From Nocardioidaceae bacterium (GTDB taxonomy: Bacteria > Actinomycetota > Actinomycetes > Propionibacteriales > Nocardioidaceae), in the NCBI GenBank assembly GCA_025934895.1, contig JAICWH010000005.1, positions 1 through 52,617 on the forward strand: a DNA stretch of 52,617 nucleotides, written 5' to 3'. The position numbers were made by a program, and so were the translations under genes. Position 1 is the stretch's first letter. Each line of letters opens with the position of its first letter. Shown in pieces: positions 34,606 to 41,421 of this stretch. The notes beneath the pieces were generated by a model. That model had not been told where the DNA came from. It did no database searches and saw only the letters and a list, made by a program, of their open reading frames with translations.

Positions 34606-35236
34606 ATGACGGTCGCGGTTGCCGCACGTAATACCGGCTCATTCACCACTGCCGCAACGAGTTTCAGTATCACGTTGCCGAGCAGTGGCGCGGCGACGGG
34701 CGACGTGTATGTCGTCTTGGTGACGCCGGGTGCGGCTTCGACGCTGAGCACGAGCAGCTCGGGGTGGTCGCTGACTGCGCAGAATGGGGCGTCCGCATCG
34801 CCGATCGCGGTGTTCGTTGGCGTCGTCGGTACGGCCTCGTCGACGCTCACGGTCGCTTCGTCGGCGTCGGTACTCGCCACGTCGGCGGCCGTCCGCGTCA
34901 CGGGCGCAGGCAGCACGGTGAGCACGGCGTTCGCCAACGGATCCAGCACGACACCCACGCCGCCCGCGCTCACACCGTCCGGCGGCTCCCAGGGATATCT
35001 CTGGCTCGTCGCGGTCGCGGACGACCAGGGCGGCAACTTCTACCAGACCACCACCGCGCCAAGTGGTTTCAGCAACTTCCAGGCGGTCGCTACGGGTACG
35101 AGCGGCAGCACCACCGATGCCGCGATCGCCACGGCTGAACTGCTCGCGACCGCGGCGAGCGAGACGCCGGGCGCGTTCGGTGCGACAACGTTCTCGGCGA
35201 CGTGGACCACGCTGACCCTGGCTGTCCCGCCGGGCG
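34606..35236 (+). other. N-terminal beta domain region of the repeat protein
   Basis: The part before the repeats has a different base and residue makeup, with few acidic residues and many Ser/Ala/Thr. It resembles the N-terminal part of tail fibres that attach to the baseplate. It is listed only to mark the domain edge; the repeats begin near 35240. Confidence 0.35.
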
Positions 35237-36195
35237 CTATCGCCGCCTCGGACACGGGGACAGGCGCGGACACGGGCGCGGTAACCGGCACCGAATCGGG
35301 CGCTGATACTGGAGCGGGTACCGACACGGGCGTCGTCCGCGGACAGGGTGCGGACACCGGTACGGGCACCGATACCGGCGCGGTGACTGCCACCGAGTCG
35401 GCCACGGACAGCGCCGCCGGGACGGACACCGCTGCCGTGCAGGTCACGGGCACCGAGTCCGGCACCGGGACGGACAGCGCGACCGTGCCTGCGACCCTGA
35501 CCGATACGGAGACGGGCACCGGAACGGACTCCGCGACGGTCCAGGAGATCGTGTCGGACAGCGATTCCGCGACCGGCGACGATGAGGGAACTGTCCCCGC
35601 GGTGACCGGACAGTCCGCAGACAACACCACCGGTACGGAGGATGCGGCGGTCACAGCGCAAGTCGTCGGCACCGACACAGCCACCGCGACCGACAGTGCG
35701 ATGGTCATCGTGCAGGTGTCGGCCGAGGAGTCCGCGACCGGCACGGACGCACCATGGCCTGTACCCACATCAGCAGATGCTGCGACCGGACAGGAAGAGG
35801 CGACCGTGCTCAATGTAGTCACGGTCGGCGACACCGGCACCGGAACCGACACGGCCGCACCCCCGCTCGTCGATGTCGCTGATACCGGGACGGCCACCGA
35901 CACGGCGACGGTGCACGTCGACGTCGCCGAAACCGGGACGGCCACAGAGGGATTCCACACGATCACCGCGGCGGACTCGGCCACCGGCACCGACACGGCA
36001 CACGTGATCGCTCAAATTCCGGTCGAGGAGTCCGGCGCCGGGTACGACATCATCCTTCCGGCCGGCACCCCGGGCGTGATACTGCGAGGGCCGCGCGTCG
36101 TGCGCGTCACGGCCGAGGATCGGACGGTGCGCGTCGAGCGCGAGGACCGGACAGTCAGAGTGCCGCGCGAGGTGCGCGTGCTCGTCGAGACGTGA
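34606..36195 (+). CDS. Repeat-rich tail fibre-like protein
   Basis: 529 residues from ATG 34606. Residues 1-210 form a Ser/Thr/Ala-rich beta domain. From about 212 to 475 there are about 15 degenerate copies of a unit near TGTDTAxV, with Asp, Thr, Gly in regular positions. The C-terminus (residues 490-529) carries a short charged repeat, DRTVRVEREDRTVRVPRE (landmark). The Asp/Thr/Gly units could bind calcium or form a stretched beta stalk. It is the last gene of the rightward late region. It faces the leftward cassette and a hairpin. Confidence 0.75.
   Translation: MTVAVAARNTGSFTTAATSFSITLPSSGAATGDVYVVLVTPGAASTLSTSSSGWSLTAQNGASASPIAVFVGVVGTASSTLTVASSASVLATSAAVRVTGAGSTVSTAFANGSSTTPTPPALTPSGGSQGYLWLVAVADDQGGNFYQTTTAPSGFSNFQAVATGTSGSTTDAAIATAELLATAASETPGAFGATTFSATWTTLTLAVPPGAIAASDTGTGADTGAVTGTESGADTGAGTDTGVVRGQGADTGTGTDTGAVTATESATDSAAGTDTAAVQVTGTESGTGTDSATVPATLTDTETGTGTDSATVQEIVSDSDSATGDDEGTVPAVTGQSADNTTGTEDAAVTAQVVGTDTATATDSAMVIVQVSAEESATGTDAPWPVPTSADAATGQEEATVLNVVTVGDTGTGTDTAAPPLVDVADTGTATDTATVHVDVAETGTATEGFHTITAADSATGTDTAHVIAQIPVEESGAGYDIILPAGTPGVILRGPRVVRVTAEDRTVRVEREDRTVRVPREVRVLVET
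35240..36030 (+). repeat. Degenerate in-gene repeats coding D/T/G units
   Basis: Units related to ACCGGCACCGACACGGC and GACACCGGTACGGGCACC recur about every 45-60 bases. They are imperfect and stay in frame, so they code for protein repeats (TGTDTA-like) and are not a separate DNA element. Recombination within this tract could change fibre length among related phages. Confidence 0.7.
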
Positions 36196-36353
36196 TTCAA
36201 GTCTGGGCACTCAAACTTGATCGGGAGACGATGCGCTCAAGTCGGCTTGCGCGCTGATCCGGGGTGAAAATATGCCAGGAAATATACCGGCGATGCTGTG
36301 ACCTGGACCGATGAACTGTCCGGGAATTCCGGAGGGTTGCCCGGATACACCAA

Positions 36354-36388
36354 CGGCCGCCCTCGAGACTGGAGTCAAAAGGCGGCCG
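36354..36388. terminator. Hairpin between convergent gene sets
   Basis: CGGCCGCC (36354-36361) pairs with GGCGGCCG (36381-36388), and CTC/GAG inside can extend it. It lies between the end of the rightward late region (36195) and the end of the leftward cassette (36459). It may stop transcription from either side. Confidence 0.5.
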
Positions 36389-36458
36389 ATGGCGATCCTG
36401 CAGAGCCAGGATCAGCGTAACCGATTGCGCTGGAGATGATCCCGAGCTGTGACAGCGA

Positions 36459-36872
36459 TCATCTCGGAATGAGTTCGACGTACACCGGGCAGTAGATGTT
36501 GATCGAGGCGTTCAAGAACACCTTGGCCGCTGCCTCGGACATGTTCGCCTGCGACTCGAGAATCGTCACCTGGTCGTTGTAGCTGTGGGTCGTCCCGAGG
36601 AGGCTGCACACCTCCCGGGCAGTGTCGCGCATGCGCTCGTGCTGATCGGCCGGATTGCCGTGCTGGTCCAGGAAGTCGTTCATCCGGTCGTCGGCGGACG
36701 CCTCCGTGGTGGGCGTGGCCATGGTCTGCTCGACGGAAGTCGTCACCGGATCCGATGCCGGCGTGGTGTGGTGCGCGGTCGCGTCAGCGATGGCGACGAT
36801 GCCGGCGGCGAGCGCGCAGCCGATCACAATGATGCCGATGACGAGGAGGAGTGCGATGTGACCGCGCTTCAT
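36459..36872 (-). CDS. Secreted or lipoprotein-like protein (DUF732-like)
   Basis: 137 residues from ATG 36872 on the minus strand, with AAGGGGAC six bases upstream. The N-terminus MKRGHIALLLVIGIIVIGC has a signal or anchor helix, and V-I-G-C could be a lipobox. A Thr/Ser/Pro linker follows. The C-terminal half has a pair of Cys (EVCSLLG and NIYCPVY) in a helical layout like DUF732 proteins of mycobacteria. Exported proteins in a leftward cassette next to immunity genes are often expressed in the lysogen. Confidence 0.75.
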   Translation of the reverse strand: MKRGHIALLLVIGIIVIGCALAAGIVAIADATAHHTTPASDPVTTSVEQTMATPTTEASADDRMNDFLDQHGNPADQHERMRDTAREVCSLLGTTHSYNDQVTILESQANMSEAAAKVFLNASINIYCPVYVELIPR

Positions 36873-36917
36873 GATGTCCCCTTGCTGAGCGGTTGATTCG
36901 CTCAGATACATAGCATT

Positions 36918-36956
36918 GCGCCCCGGTCGCGTTACGACGCGGCCGGGGCGCTTTTT
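36918..36956 (+). terminator. Rightward terminator inside the leftward cassette
   Basis: GCGCCCCGG (36918-36926) pairs with CCGGGGCGC (36943-36951), with inner CGCG pairs, and TTTTT follows on the plus strand (36952-36956). The T-tract orientation would stop transcription coming from the left, which is opposite to the genes here. It may insulate the cassette from late transcription that passes 36388. Confidence 0.7.
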
Positions 36957-36966
36957 CGTGCCGTGA

Positions 36967-37467
36967 TCAGTTCGGGAGCGGATAATATCCGGTTTCTGCC
37001 GGGATCCCGGAGGTGTCGACGTGCTCGAGGCGTATCCCGCGGCTGGTGACGGCAACCAGGTTCTCACCATCCTCCAACGGCATAGCCCAGAACCGCATCC
37101 CGTAATGCGGTTCGATGTCGGCAGCGTCGATGACGATCGTGCGGCGGTCGGTTTCGACGGTGACACCGGCCAGATCTTCGATGAACCGTACCTCCAGGAA
37201 CTGCGGGAATCCCTCTTTGGAGGAGAGGCTGTAGTACAGCGGCTGGCTTTCCTCGCGCAACCCGTAGGTGCCGTTGCCCATGCTGTGACCCGCGCTGTCC
37301 ACCGCCTCGATGAACACATTCAGATAGTCCGCGCCCACGGGCCACGGCTTCGGCACGACATCCGCGAAGGACGGCCGCTCGGCGTCCGCGAACATCTGCC
37401 ATGTGTACTCGCCGTCAGAATGTGCGGGGGTGACCGGCGTCCACCCCTCGTGCGCCAGAGTTGTCAT
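36967..37467 (-). CDS. Hypothetical protein, 166 aa
   Basis: It starts at ATG 37467 (minus strand) in an ATGA overlap with the gene upstream. It begins MTTLAHEGWTPVTPAHSDGE, has no signal peptide, and is an alpha/beta protein with many aromatic residues. No domain is recognised. Its overlap with the secreted protein upstream suggests the two work together, possibly as an effector and immunity pair, but that is a guess. Confidence 0.7.
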   Translation of the reverse strand: MTTLAHEGWTPVTPAHSDGEYTWQMFADAERPSFADVVPKPWPVGADYLNVFIEAVDSAGHSMGNGTYGLREESQPLYYSLSSKEGFPQFLEVRFIEDLAGVTVETDRRTIVIDAADIEPHYGMRFWAMPLEDGENLVAVTSRGIRLEHVDTSGIPAETGYYPLPN

Positions 37468-37877
37468 TGTTTGATAGTGACACAGGGGTAGCCGGAGAGG
37501 TGGGCGTGTCCGGTGGGATCCAGCCATCCTGCGCAGATCATCGTGCCTTCCAGGAATGCACCGGTCGGGCCGTAGCTGTCGCGAGCGACACCGGGCCTGA
37601 ACGGGCCATCCAGGACGTGCTCGCTGTAGTACGTCTGCGGGCGATGCGCCGTGTCGCCGGGCGGCGGGACGAGCACGTAGTACGCCTGAAGGTTCCCGGG
37701 GAAGTCGTGACCCATCAGCAGGGTTGTCATCGTCTCGGAGACCGTGAGCCCTTCGCCGAGGACTTTGATCGTGACCGGTCCGTCGTCCTTCTCGGCGTTG
37801 GCGCTTGCGGACGGCGCACCGAATACCGTGGCTACGAGCACGGCAGCAGCGAATGCCGCGACGGTGGTGATCTTCAT
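37464..37877 (-). CDS. Secreted protein with Sec signal peptide, 137 aa
   Basis: Minus strand, ATG 37877 with GGGAGGAAC upstream. A clear signal peptide (MKITTVAAFAAAVLVATVFG, then APSASANA as a likely cleavage region near residue 28) is followed by about 110 residues. These end with two Cys (MICAGW and YPCVTIKQ) that could form one disulfide. It looks like small secreted proteins of mycobacteria and nocardiae. It is probably expressed from the prophage and changes the host surface. Confidence 0.8.
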   Translation of the reverse strand: MKITTVAAFAAAVLVATVFGAPSASANAEKDDGPVTIKVLGEGLTVSETMTTLLMGHDFPGNLQAYYVLVPPPGDTAHRPQTYYSEHVLDGPFRPGVARDSYGPTGAFLEGTMICAGWLDPTGHAHLSGYPCVTIKQ

Positions 37878-37903
37878 TTGTTCCTCCCTGAATTGTGCTG
37901 GGG

Positions 37904-38056
37904 CTACTCGGGTTTCGATTGCCCCGTGTGCCGGTCGCGCTCGGCCCACTGGTCGAGGCCGGTCGCGACGCGGATCAGCAACGCGAACGATGCCGAGCCG
38001 GTTCGGTGCGGGATGTCGGGTGCGCCGGGCGTGCGGCGCGGCAGCTCACGATTCAT
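37904..38056 (-). CDS. Hypothetical protein, 50 aa
   Basis: Minus strand, ATG 38056 to TAG at 37904-37906. The product starts MNRELPRRTPGAPDIPHRTG and has a helical middle (SFALLIRVATGLDQWAER). It overlaps the stop of the gene upstream by 11 bases and leaves a 26-base gap before the secreted-protein gene, so it fits well in the leftward operon. Confidence 0.6.
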   Translation of the reverse strand: MNRELPRRTPGAPDIPHRTGSASFALLIRVATGLDQWAERDRHTGQSKPE

Positions 38057-38225
38057 CAGGGTGACCCTCGACGGGCAGCTCGACGACCGCGGGCGGGTCG
38101 GTCTGGGCGCGATACGCGGCGACGCACCGGTCGCCGCAGAACACGCGGCCGTCGTGGCTGCGCCGGGTTTGTGCCGGGATTTCCTTGCCGCACCAGTCGC
38201 ACCACAGCTCGTCGACGCGGCTCAT
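38046..38225 (-). CDS. Small zinc-finger protein, 59 aa
   Basis: Minus strand, ATG 38225. It contains WCDWCGKEI and VFCGDRC with about 15 residues between, a four-cysteine zinc-binding set like FCS/TRASH-type fingers. The rest is a short acidic tail. It could be a regulator or an adaptor. It overlaps its neighbours on both sides. Confidence 0.7.
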   Translation of the reverse strand: MSRVDELWCDWCGKEIPAQTRRSHDGRVFCGDRCVAAYRAQTDPPAVVELPVEGHPDES

Positions 38226-38533
38226 GCGTACACCCGCCCGGTGTCCGGGCGGATGTGCCCCTCCTGGACGAGGACGTTGTACGCGTGCGTCTTGCGTGGG
38301 CACTCGCCGAGCAGGCAGTCGATGTGCAGCTGCATCGCCGTGTGCGCTTGGTCGACCGTGAACCGCCGCAGCGGGGCAGCGCATACCCAGGCCGTGATCC
38401 GGGGCGACGTGACGCGGTATCGGGAATCTGCACGGGAGTGCAGCACACCCTGTAGTCGCAGCCCTCCGAAGGCGACGAGCAGCCAGGACAAGAGCGCGAC
38501 GACGACCACCCAGATTGTTGCCTCGGTGCTCAT
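38222..38533 (-). CDS. Membrane-anchored protein, 103 aa
   Basis: Minus strand, ATG 38533 (overlap with the gene upstream). The N-terminal helix ATIWVVVVALLSWLLVAFGG spans the membrane, and a basic soluble domain of about 75 residues follows, with two Cys (IDCLLGEC). It is the middle gene of the tight leftward operon 38874 to 36459. Function unknown. Confidence 0.72.
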   Translation of the reverse strand: MSTEATIWVVVVALLSWLLVAFGGLRLQGVLHSRADSRYRVTSPRITAWVCAAPLRRFTVDQAHTAMQLHIDCLLGECPRKTHAYNVLVQEGHIRPDTGRVYA

Positions 38534-38874
38534 GCCAACGCTCCGGCGCGGAGGTGGATGCGCTGGAGGATGCGTTCGCCGGCCAACGTGATCAGTTGCG
38601 CGCGTTCGCGCACGATCGCCTCGATACCCTCGACGTGCGCGAGGTCCGGGACGATCACATCGGTTGCGTGGGTGCGACCGAGCGCGTTCGCGATGGTCAT
38701 CCACGGGCCTGCGACGGTCGGATCGATCTCCACGATTGTGAGGTCGACGGCGCGGCCGAGGCGCGTTCCGAGGGCGGCCATTTCCTGTTCGATGCGCTCG
38801 CGGTCCTTCTTGGCGATCAGATCGCAGCGGATGCAGCAGATTGCGAGTCGCGAGGCGGAGGTGAGATTCTCCAT
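38530..38874 (-). CDS. Resolvase-domain-like hypothetical protein, 114 aa
   Basis: Minus strand, ATG 38874 with AAGGAC upstream. After a short N-terminus with Cys-Cys-X-X-Cys (ICCIRC), the sequence shows an alpha/beta layout, including DVIVPDLAHVEGIEAIVRERAQLITL (landmark VIVPDLAHV), which recalls the last half of serine-resolvase folds but lacks the catalytic Ser region. It is the first gene of the leftward operon. Confidence 0.65.
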   Translation of the reverse strand: MENLTSASRLAICCIRCDLIAKKDRERIEQEMAALGTRLGRAVDLTIVEIDPTVAGPWMTIANALGRTHATDVIVPDLAHVEGIEAIVRERAQLITLAGERILQRIHLRAGALA

Positions 38875-38901
38875 CGGAGTGTCCTTAGTCTTGGACCGAG
38901 T

Positions 38902-38933
38902 GACGTATAGGTCAGTGATATGAACTATACGTC
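38902..38933. promoter_or_regulatory. 9-bp inverted repeat, candidate operator
   Basis: GACGTATAG (38902-38910) and CTATACGTC (38925-38933) are perfect inverted copies with centres 23 bases apart, two DNA turns. The site sits between the repressor-like gene (stop 38958) and the first gene of the leftward operon (start 38874), and the A/T-rich TATAG parts could belong to a promoter. It may be an operator for that operon. Confidence 0.5.
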
Positions 38934-38957
38934 CGCTCGCACACCATGGGAAGGATT

Positions 38958-39623
38958 TCAGGACGGTTTGACCGGGGGAAATTCGATATCAGACAAATCC
39001 GGCCACGTCTTCAGGGTGCCGACTGTGTGCACGATCGACTCGAGGGCACGCGCCGCGACCGCTTCCGAGCGCGCAATGGCACCCATGCCGCACTCGTTGA
39101 TCCCGTCGTGCGAGTCGCCCATCCAGCGGCCGAGGGCGTAATGCCCGTGGGAGTGCAGCGTGAGGTGAAAGCTGCCGTTCGAGGCGATTCCGGCATCGGT
39201 GGCCGCGTACCAGACTGCGATATTCCGGTCACGCAGCAGGCGGCCCTCGCCGGTCCAGCCGTACGAACCGGTATCGGTGTGGTTCGGGTCAGCCTCACCA
39301 CTGACCAGAAGGAATGTTCCCTCTTGCTCGATCGTGACGCGCTCGAATTCCACGCGCTCGATATCGTCCATCCAGGTCTGCCACGCCGAGTACCAGACTC
39401 CGGATACGTCGATCTGTGGAACGCCTCGCCCGGCGAGCGTCGCCAGCGAGATATCCAGAGCTTCCGCGATTCGCGCGGCGACCGGCAGCGTCGGTTGTGC
39501 GGCGTCCTCAGCCTCTTCGTAGCGGGAAATCTGCCGCGCGGTGACACCGGCGGCCGTGGCGAGCTGCGCGATCGTCAGCCCGCGGAGCGTGCGATAGTGG
39601 GTGATGATTCGGGGTGTGTCCAT
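38958..39623 (-). CDS. HTH (Xre-type) repressor-like regulator, 221 aa
   Basis: Minus strand. ATG 39623 is favoured because a -10-like CATGAT lies exactly 7 bases before it; ATG 39635 and 39653 are longer options. Residues 14-60 form a classic HTH_3 domain (LTIAQLATAAGVTARQISRYE). The rest is a separate domain with Trp and His residues, not an S24 peptidase. It is likely a lysogeny-expressed regulator of this cassette, or a second immunity repressor. A rightward gene is divergent from it. Confidence 0.82.
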   Translation of the reverse strand: MDTPRIITHYRTLRGLTIAQLATAAGVTARQISRYEEAEDAAQPTLPVAARIAEALDISLATLAGRGVPQIDVSGVWYSAWQTWMDDIERVEFERVTIEQEGTFLLVSGEADPNHTDTGSYGWTGEGRLLRDRNIAVWYAATDAGIASNGSFHLTLHSHGHYALGRWMGDSHDGINECGMGAIARSEAVAARALESIVHTVGTLKTWPDLSDIEFPPVKPS

Positions 39624-39630
39624 ACGGGCG

Positions 39631-39660
39631 ATCATGCCACGCCGATGACTCATCCGTCAT
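39631..39660 (-). promoter_or_regulatory. Candidate leaderless promoter with dyad for the 221-aa repressor
   Basis: On the minus strand ATGACG (39655-39660) and CATGAT (39631-39636) are spaced by 18 bases, and ATG 39623 follows after 7. The dyad ATGAC-TCATCC-GTCAT (39645-39660) overlaps the -35 and spacer, as expected for autoregulation. The boxes themselves are only moderate matches. Confidence 0.45.
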
Positions 39661-39682
39661 ACATACGACGTCAGGAGACGCC

Positions 39683-39973
39683 TTGCCGGGCAGGATCACG
39701 CACGTAGTTCCCGAGGCGATGACGCTTGGCGGAGTCGATCAGTCCGTCGTGCTGCTGGCGATCGCGGACGACGAGGAGGCGGTCACGCGGTGGATGCGTG
39801 AGCTGTTGGTGTACCGCCTCGCGGCCGCCGGCAAGGTGATGTCGTCAGCCGATGGCCGTCCGGTCGCTGTCCTGCGTGTGCATCCCGACCGGCTCGCCGA
39901 TATCGGCGAGCGCCGCCCGGAATGCGTGCGGGATCTGGTCACGCTTCCGCGTGACCTGCTCGGCAACCTCTAG
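39683..39973 (+). CDS. Hypothetical protein divergent from the repressor, 96 aa
   Basis: TTG 39683 has AGGAG five bases upstream (39673-39677); ATG 39719 is the next start. The product is acidic-neutral alpha/beta, with VDQSVVLLAIADDEEAVTRWMRELL and a C-terminal basic helix. It is the only rightward gene within the leftward cassette and shares a 59-base control region with the repressor, so it may be switched by it. Its stop overlaps the end of the coiled-coil gene that comes the other way. Confidence 0.6.
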   Translation: MPGRITHVVPEAMTLGGVDQSVVLLAIADDEEAVTRWMRELLVYRLAAAGKVMSSADGRPVAVLRVHPDRLADIGERRPECVRDLVTLPRDLLGNL

Positions 39974-40407
39974 CCGGGTTCCTCGGGCGTCGGCACGACC
40001 GCCAACGTGGCCACCGTTCCGCCGGCCGAATTCCCGGGCTCAGCGGTAGTGGTGTACCGCGGGGCGGTGCGCTTGCGCTCGTTTGGCCGCTTGGATGTCG
40101 GTGCTCGCTCGGCTCGCTCGAGCTCTGCCGCGTGCTCGCGTTCCTCGGCGAGGTGCGCCGCGCGCTCTTGCGCGAGGGCGGCCTCGGCCGCTTCGGCGCG
40201 AGCCTCGGCCGCCTCGGCGCGCTCCCGGTCCTCGCGAGCCTGGATACGCATGGCCTCGATCTCGGACTCGGCCTCGAGGGCGCGGACCTCGGCGGCGAGC
40301 CGGGCCCGCTCGGCGGCCGCCAACTTGGCGGCCGTCGTGGCGGCCGTCAGATCGGCCCGTGCCTTGGCGAGCTGATCGGCGACCGGTGTATTGGGTGTCG
40401 TGTCCAT
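39970..40407 (-). CDS. Coiled-coil protein, 145 aa
   Basis: Minus strand, ATG 40407 with AAGGGA upstream. Residues 10-105 are an almost unbroken charged coiled coil (Ala/Glu/Arg heptads, with EAAEARAEAAEAALAQERAA as a landmark). The last 35 residues are Thr/Pro/Gly-rich. It has no membrane segment. A scaffold or regulator role is possible. The high Ala/Glu/Arg content is similar in several frames, but the start and ribosome site support this one. Confidence 0.68.
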   Translation of the reverse strand: MDTTPNTPVADQLAKARADLTAATTAAKLAAAERARLAAEVRALEAESEIEAMRIQAREDRERAEAAEARAEAAEAALAQERAAHLAEEREHAAELERAERAPTSKRPNERKRTAPRYTTTAEPGNSAGGTVATLAVVPTPEEPG

Positions 40408-40490
40408 CGGAGTTCCCTTGTCGGACTGAGGGCCTGGTGGTCAACACCGCGCCCGGGGTGAGCCGGGCGCGACGCAAACGATCAGGTGGC

Positions 40491-40886
40491 TCAGACCATC
40501 GCAGTGAGCGTGCCCTTCCGGTCCAGGAAGTCCCACCCCAGCGCGTTACCGGCGCACTCGTCCTCGGTCAGCATGACCACGGTCGAGGAATTCCCTTCGG
40601 CCACGTAGAAATAGCAGGCCTCGGCCGGATGTGCCGCAAGGAATTTCGCGGGCGAATCACCAGGGATACGGCCGTCATAGCGAGCAACGACAGAACCGTC
40701 CAGCAGTCGATAGTCGATCGGGTGTGGCGACGCCGCGCGGTGCGATGAGCAGACGAAGATCTGCGAGCCGGTCTGCGAACGGCCGACGGGCACGTGGGTC
40801 ACGCGCACGCGCAGGAAGTCGCAGCCGCACTCGACGCAGGCCAGTCCGTCCTCCTGGGCGGGCGTGAGGTCTGTCCAGGTGCTCAT
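40491..40886 (-). CDS. Hypothetical protein with N-terminal Cys cluster, 131 aa
   Basis: Minus strand, ATG 40886 in an overlap with the upstream gene. It starts MSTWTDLTPAQEDGLACVECGCDFLRV, with CVECGC followed about 24 residues later by FVCSSH, possibly one zinc site. The rest is a mixed domain ending GWDFLDRKGTLTAMV. The Cys pattern resembles small Zn-ribbon proteins in Nocardia-type genomes. Confidence 0.7.
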   Translation of the reverse strand: MSTWTDLTPAQEDGLACVECGCDFLRVRVTHVPVGRSQTGSQIFVCSSHRAASPHPIDYRLLDGSVVARYDGRIPGDSPAKFLAAHPAEACYFYVAEGNSSTVVMLTEDECAGNALGWDFLDRKGTLTAMV

Positions 40887-41368
40887 CGTTGCGCCCACTT
40901 CGTTGTTCCGGGCGCGGCGGTGAGCGTGCCGAGGAGATCCGAACCGGCGAGCGCGAGCGCGGGGCCGCCGACGACGATGGTTCCGACGACACCGCCGATG
41001 CCCGCGCCGGTGACGGCACCGGCGAGGCATCCGGCCGGGGTGAACACGATCGTGGGGGCGGTGGCGATTCCGCCGATCGCGCAACCGAGCCCGGCGCCGA
41101 CGATCGTGCCGCCGAATCCGCCGACGGCGGTCGCGGCGCCGAACTGGGCGGCGAATGCGCTCGTCGCGGCCGAGTCCTCCATCGGGGAGGCGACGGGGTG
41201 CACGATGGGTGCGGGAATCGGGTCGGCGTGCGCCTGGGCGGCATAGCCCGCACCGGTGACAGTGACGACGGCGAGGCCGAGAACCGCGGCGGCGGTCCGG
41301 CCGATACGGCGCTTGCCGCCCGCTCCGGACTGGTTATCGTAAGCTACAGATTTAGCTACAGCGTGCAT
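40883..41368 (-). CDS. Secreted or membrane glycine/alanine-rich protein, 161 aa
   Basis: Minus strand, ATG 41368. A basic N-terminus (KRRIGR) precedes a signal-like helix TAAAVLGLAVVTVTGAGYAAQAHA. After it come about 120 residues rich in Gly, Ala, Val with hydrophobic repeats (AVGGFGGTIVGAGLGCAIGG, GAVTGAGIGGVVGTIVVGG), a glycine-zipper-like pattern. Similar small proteins occur in Nocardia and Rhodococcus genomes. It is adjacent to attP, so it is a good lysogenic-conversion candidate. Confidence 0.75.
   Translation of the reverse strand: MHAVAKSVAYDNQSGAGGKRRIGRTAAAVLGLAVVTVTGAGYAAQAHADPIPAPIVHPVASPMEDSAATSAFAAQFGAATAVGGFGGTIVGAGLGCAIGGIATAPTIVFTPAGCLAGAVTGAGIGGVVGTIVVGGPALALAGSDLLGTLTAAPGTTKWAQR
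41342..41361. promoter_or_regulatory. CTACAG direct repeats left of attP core (candidate arm site)
   Basis: AGCTACAG occurs at 41342-41349 and again at 41354-41361, 12 bases apart. A matching pair sits on the right side of the core (41564-41582). Symmetric pairs of a short repeat about 60-100 bases from the core are what tyrosine-integrase arm-type sites look like. The left pair also lies inside the first codons of the secreted-protein gene. Confidence 0.45.
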
Positions 41369-41421
41369 TTCCGGGTATCCGATCCCGGAAGCATTCGAGC
41401 AGGTGAGAGAGTGTTTTCTGA

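Noticed and set aside
35240-36030. CRISPR-like array
   Set aside because: Repeats are degenerate, in frame, unevenly spaced and code for a regular Asp/Thr/Gly protein pattern; there are no unique spacers.
37461-38591. 376-aa rightward ORF across the leftward cassette
   Set aside because: It overlaps five leftward genes with signal peptide, zinc-finger and membrane features and ordered ribosome sites; its own product has no such features.
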